Translations under genes and position numbers: made by a program
In this document: positions 6,298-7,223 of the stretch, piece by piece
Layout of the letters: each line of letters begins with the position of its first letter
Position numbering within the stretch: position 1 is the first letter of the stretch
From: an uncultured Lachnospiraceae bacterium
GTDB taxonomy: Bacteria > Bacillota > Clostridia > Lachnospirales > Lachnospiraceae
Direction: 5' to 3'
DNA length: 7,223 bases
NCBI GenBank assembly: GCA_910586405.1
Contig: CAJUII010000135.1
Span: 1-7,223 of the forward strand
Notes under the pieces: model-generated
What the model saw: the letters and a program-made list of their open reading frames with translations, nothing else
Told to the model about the DNA's origin: nothing
Database searches by the model: none

Positions 6298-6330
6298 ACA
6301 GGCGTTGGGTATCCGATGCCTGTTCTTTTT
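6298..6330 (+). terminator. Strong intrinsic terminator after hpf
   Basis: ACAGGCGTTGG (6298-6308) pairs with CCGATGCCTGT (6313-6323), 11 bp with two G-U pairs and a GTAT loop, followed by TCTTTTT. It starts 15 nt after the hpf stop and separates hpf from the repeat element downstream. Confidence 0.9.
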
Positions 6331-6334
6331 ATGC

Positions 6335-6585
6335 ACACGGGCGTCCAAAGGAACAATGTCAGCAGAAGCTGACGGACGCCCGGCGCGCTAGTAGGGGAGA
6401 AGGACGTTCCCCTACTCGATTGCACATGGTCACTCCAAGGAAGTATGTCAGCAGAAGCTGACGGACGCCCGGCGCGCTAGTAGGGGAGAAGGACGTTCCC
6501 CTACTCGATTGCACATGGTCACTCCAAGGAAGTATGTCAGCAGAAGCTGACGGACGCCCGGGTCGCCTCAATGATAAGCCCGTGT
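6335..6585. repeat. GC-rich palindromic repeat element, MITE- or REP-like
   Basis: This GC-rich block stands out from its AT-rich surroundings. Its outer ends are a perfect 8-bp inverted repeat, ACACGGGC (6335-6342) and GCCCGTGT (6578-6585). Inside, CGGGCGTCC (6338-6346) is inverted against GGACGCCCG at 6374-6382, 6463-6471 and 6552-6560. The body is an 89-bp tandem repeat listed separately. There is no gene on either strand, no transposase and no clear target duplication. Spurious minus-strand translations of it resemble repeat-derived ORFs I recall from Lachnospiraceae genomes, suggesting a dispersed family, but this is unverified. Element boundaries are approximate. Confidence 0.55.
6357..6561. 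repeat. 89-bp tandem repeat, two identical copies plus a 27-bp partial third
   Basis: Unit 1 (6357-6445) and unit 2 (6446-6534) are identical by eye; unit 3 (6535-6561) matches the first 27 bases, then diverges. Each full unit holds two hairpins: GTCAGC-AGAA-GCTGAC (6358-6373, repeated at +89 and +178) and AGTAGGGGA-9 nt-TCCCCTACT (6390-6416, repeated at +89). Perfect identity points to a recent duplication or to homogenisation. Confidence 0.95.
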
Positions 6586-6606
6586 ATATCACCAATTTTA
6601 GAAGCA

Positions 6607-6612
6607 TATAAT
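6607..6612 (+). promoter_or_regulatory. Possible -10 element for the M23 peptidase gene
   Basis: A perfect TATAAT lies 33 nt before the proposed GTG start, but no good -35 is found 16-18 bp upstream. That stretch is the right end of the repeat element. Confidence 0.3.
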
Positions 6613-6636
6613 AAACGGATAATGTATTGATAGAAT

Positions 6637-6643
6637 GGTGATC
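6637..6643 (+). promoter_or_regulatory. Ribosome binding site supporting the GTG start of the M23 gene
   Basis: GGTGATC matches the 3' half of the extended Shine-Dalgarno sequence (AGGAGGTGATC). Aligned that way, GTG 6646 is at normal distance, whereas ATG 6661 has only a short AGGA too close to it. Confidence 0.6.
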
Positions 6644-6645
6644 AT

Positions 6646-7223
6646 GTGAAGAATAGGATAATGACATGTCTGATTTTGATGGCTTTGATGCTGGCGGCGG
6701 GAATCATCTGGTATGAGAATAGATTTCAAGAGTTACAGGTCAGTCAAACGGGGAAGGATTTTATTAAGTGGGTTGATTTTAATGCCTCGAAAGAAGCAAT
6801 GAAGAAGGCATGTCTGTTGGATATAGAGTCGTATGAGTCGGAGGTGCATCTTGACTGGATTACACTGCTTGCGTATGCGGCGGTGCGCGGAGGGGGTGAA
6901 TTTAATGATAAATCGGTCGGTTACATTGAGGAGGTAGCAGAGAAGCTTTTGGCAAAGGAGACGACAGAGGAGGCGCTTCGAGAAAAGTACAAACATTTTT
7001 CCTATTATAGTGAAGCATATTCAGCGGTGCTTGGCGGTATGCTGGGGGAGTATGAGATTAAGGACGACAGCGGCAGCTATCAAAAAAAGTACGGGCTCAA
7101 GGCGTATTCACCAATTGCCGGCGGATTTGCGTATCAGGATTATGATGACTTTGGTGTGGGGCGGGATTTCGGTTACAAGCGGCAGCATCTCGGACACGAC
7201 ATGATGGGGCTTGTCGGCACGCC
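6646..7223 (+). CDS. Membrane-anchored M23-family peptidase, 3' end cut by the window
   Basis: The frame stays open from GTG 6646 to the window end (192 complete codons). Seen: a hydrophobic N-terminal segment (about 5-22), likely an uncleaved membrane anchor or signal; a mixed region (about 25-145) with no motif I recognise; and the start of an M23/LytM-type domain (about 150 on), YGLKAYSPIAGGF then RQHLGHDMMGLVGTP, where H181 and D185 form the HxxxD zinc motif. The second zinc motif (HxH) would lie beyond the window. M23 enzymes are zinc endopeptidases that cut peptidoglycan cross-bridges or stem peptides, though some are inactive regulators. An in-frame stop at 6631-6633 limits the start to GTG 6646 or ATG 6661; the ribosome binding site favours the GTG. 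The extracellular location is inferred from the anchor. Confidence 0.82.
   Translation, partial: MKNRIMTCLILMALMLAAGIIWYENRFQELQVSQTGKDFIKWVDFNASKEAMKKACLLDIESYESEVHLDWITLLAYAAVRGGGEFNDKSVGYIEEVAEKLLAKETTEEALREKYKHFSYYSEAYSAVLGGMLGEYEIKDDSGSYQKKYGLKAYSPIAGGFAYQDYDDFGVGRDFGYKRQHLGHDMMGLVGT

Noticed and set aside
6335..6585. CRISPR array or integron attC sites
   Set aside because: The units are contiguous with no unique spacers, and no attC R-box core sequences or integrase are present.
6359..6667. 102-residue minus-strand open frame
   Set aside because: It is made largely of the 89-bp repeat, reads the repeat in different frames, and has no ribosome binding site; repeat-derived artefact.

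Overview
The window looks like a chromosomal segment of a low-to-moderate GC Gram-positive Clostridia member, most likely Lachnospiraceae. The evidence is strong GGAGG-type ribosome binding sites, the long form of the ribosome hibernation factor, a YmfI-type reductase with closely matching motifs, and large secreted SH3b plus NlpC/P60 and M23 wall peptidases. All supported genes are on the + strand. The taxonomic call is inference from family resemblance, not from a search.

Layout. Positions 29-1003 encode a DRE-TIM (HMGL-like) aldolase, followed by a modest hairpin terminator. Positions 1113-2782 hold a translationally coupled pair: an SDR reductase resembling EF-P 5-aminopentanone reductase (YmfI), and thioredoxin reductase (TrxB), whose ATG overlaps the SDR stop codon. 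A gap of about 440 bp follows, with a weak terminator, a short unassigned open frame, three small hairpins and a good sigma-A-type promoter. That promoter drives a 592-residue secreted cell-wall hydrolase (3225-5003) with a signal peptide, a long acidic Ser/Thr/Glu-rich spacer, two SH3b domains, an Ala/Arg/Glu-rich linker and a C-terminal NlpC/P60 catalytic domain. It ends at a perfect 13-bp hairpin terminator.

The next gap (5186-5749) is very AT-rich. It carries a cluster of DnaA-box-like 9-mers (5385-5493), a CodY-box-like palindrome, two candidate promoters and two inverted repeats, all upstream of hpf (5750-6283). hpf ends at a strong terminator. Directly after it lies a GC-rich palindromic repeat element (about 6335-6585) containing an exact 89-bp tandem duplication plus a third partial copy. 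The window ends inside a membrane-anchored M23 peptidase gene (6646 to beyond 7223).

How the genes relate. YmfI-type reductases act on EF-P, and HPF acts on ribosomes, so both touch translation. TrxB maintains thiol redox. The NlpC/P60 and M23 proteins remodel peptidoglycan. Apart from the ymfI-trxB pair, the genes look like separate transcription units rather than one pathway. The parts least explained by ordinary genes are the DnaA-box cluster and AT-rich control region before hpf, and the tandem hairpin repeat after it.
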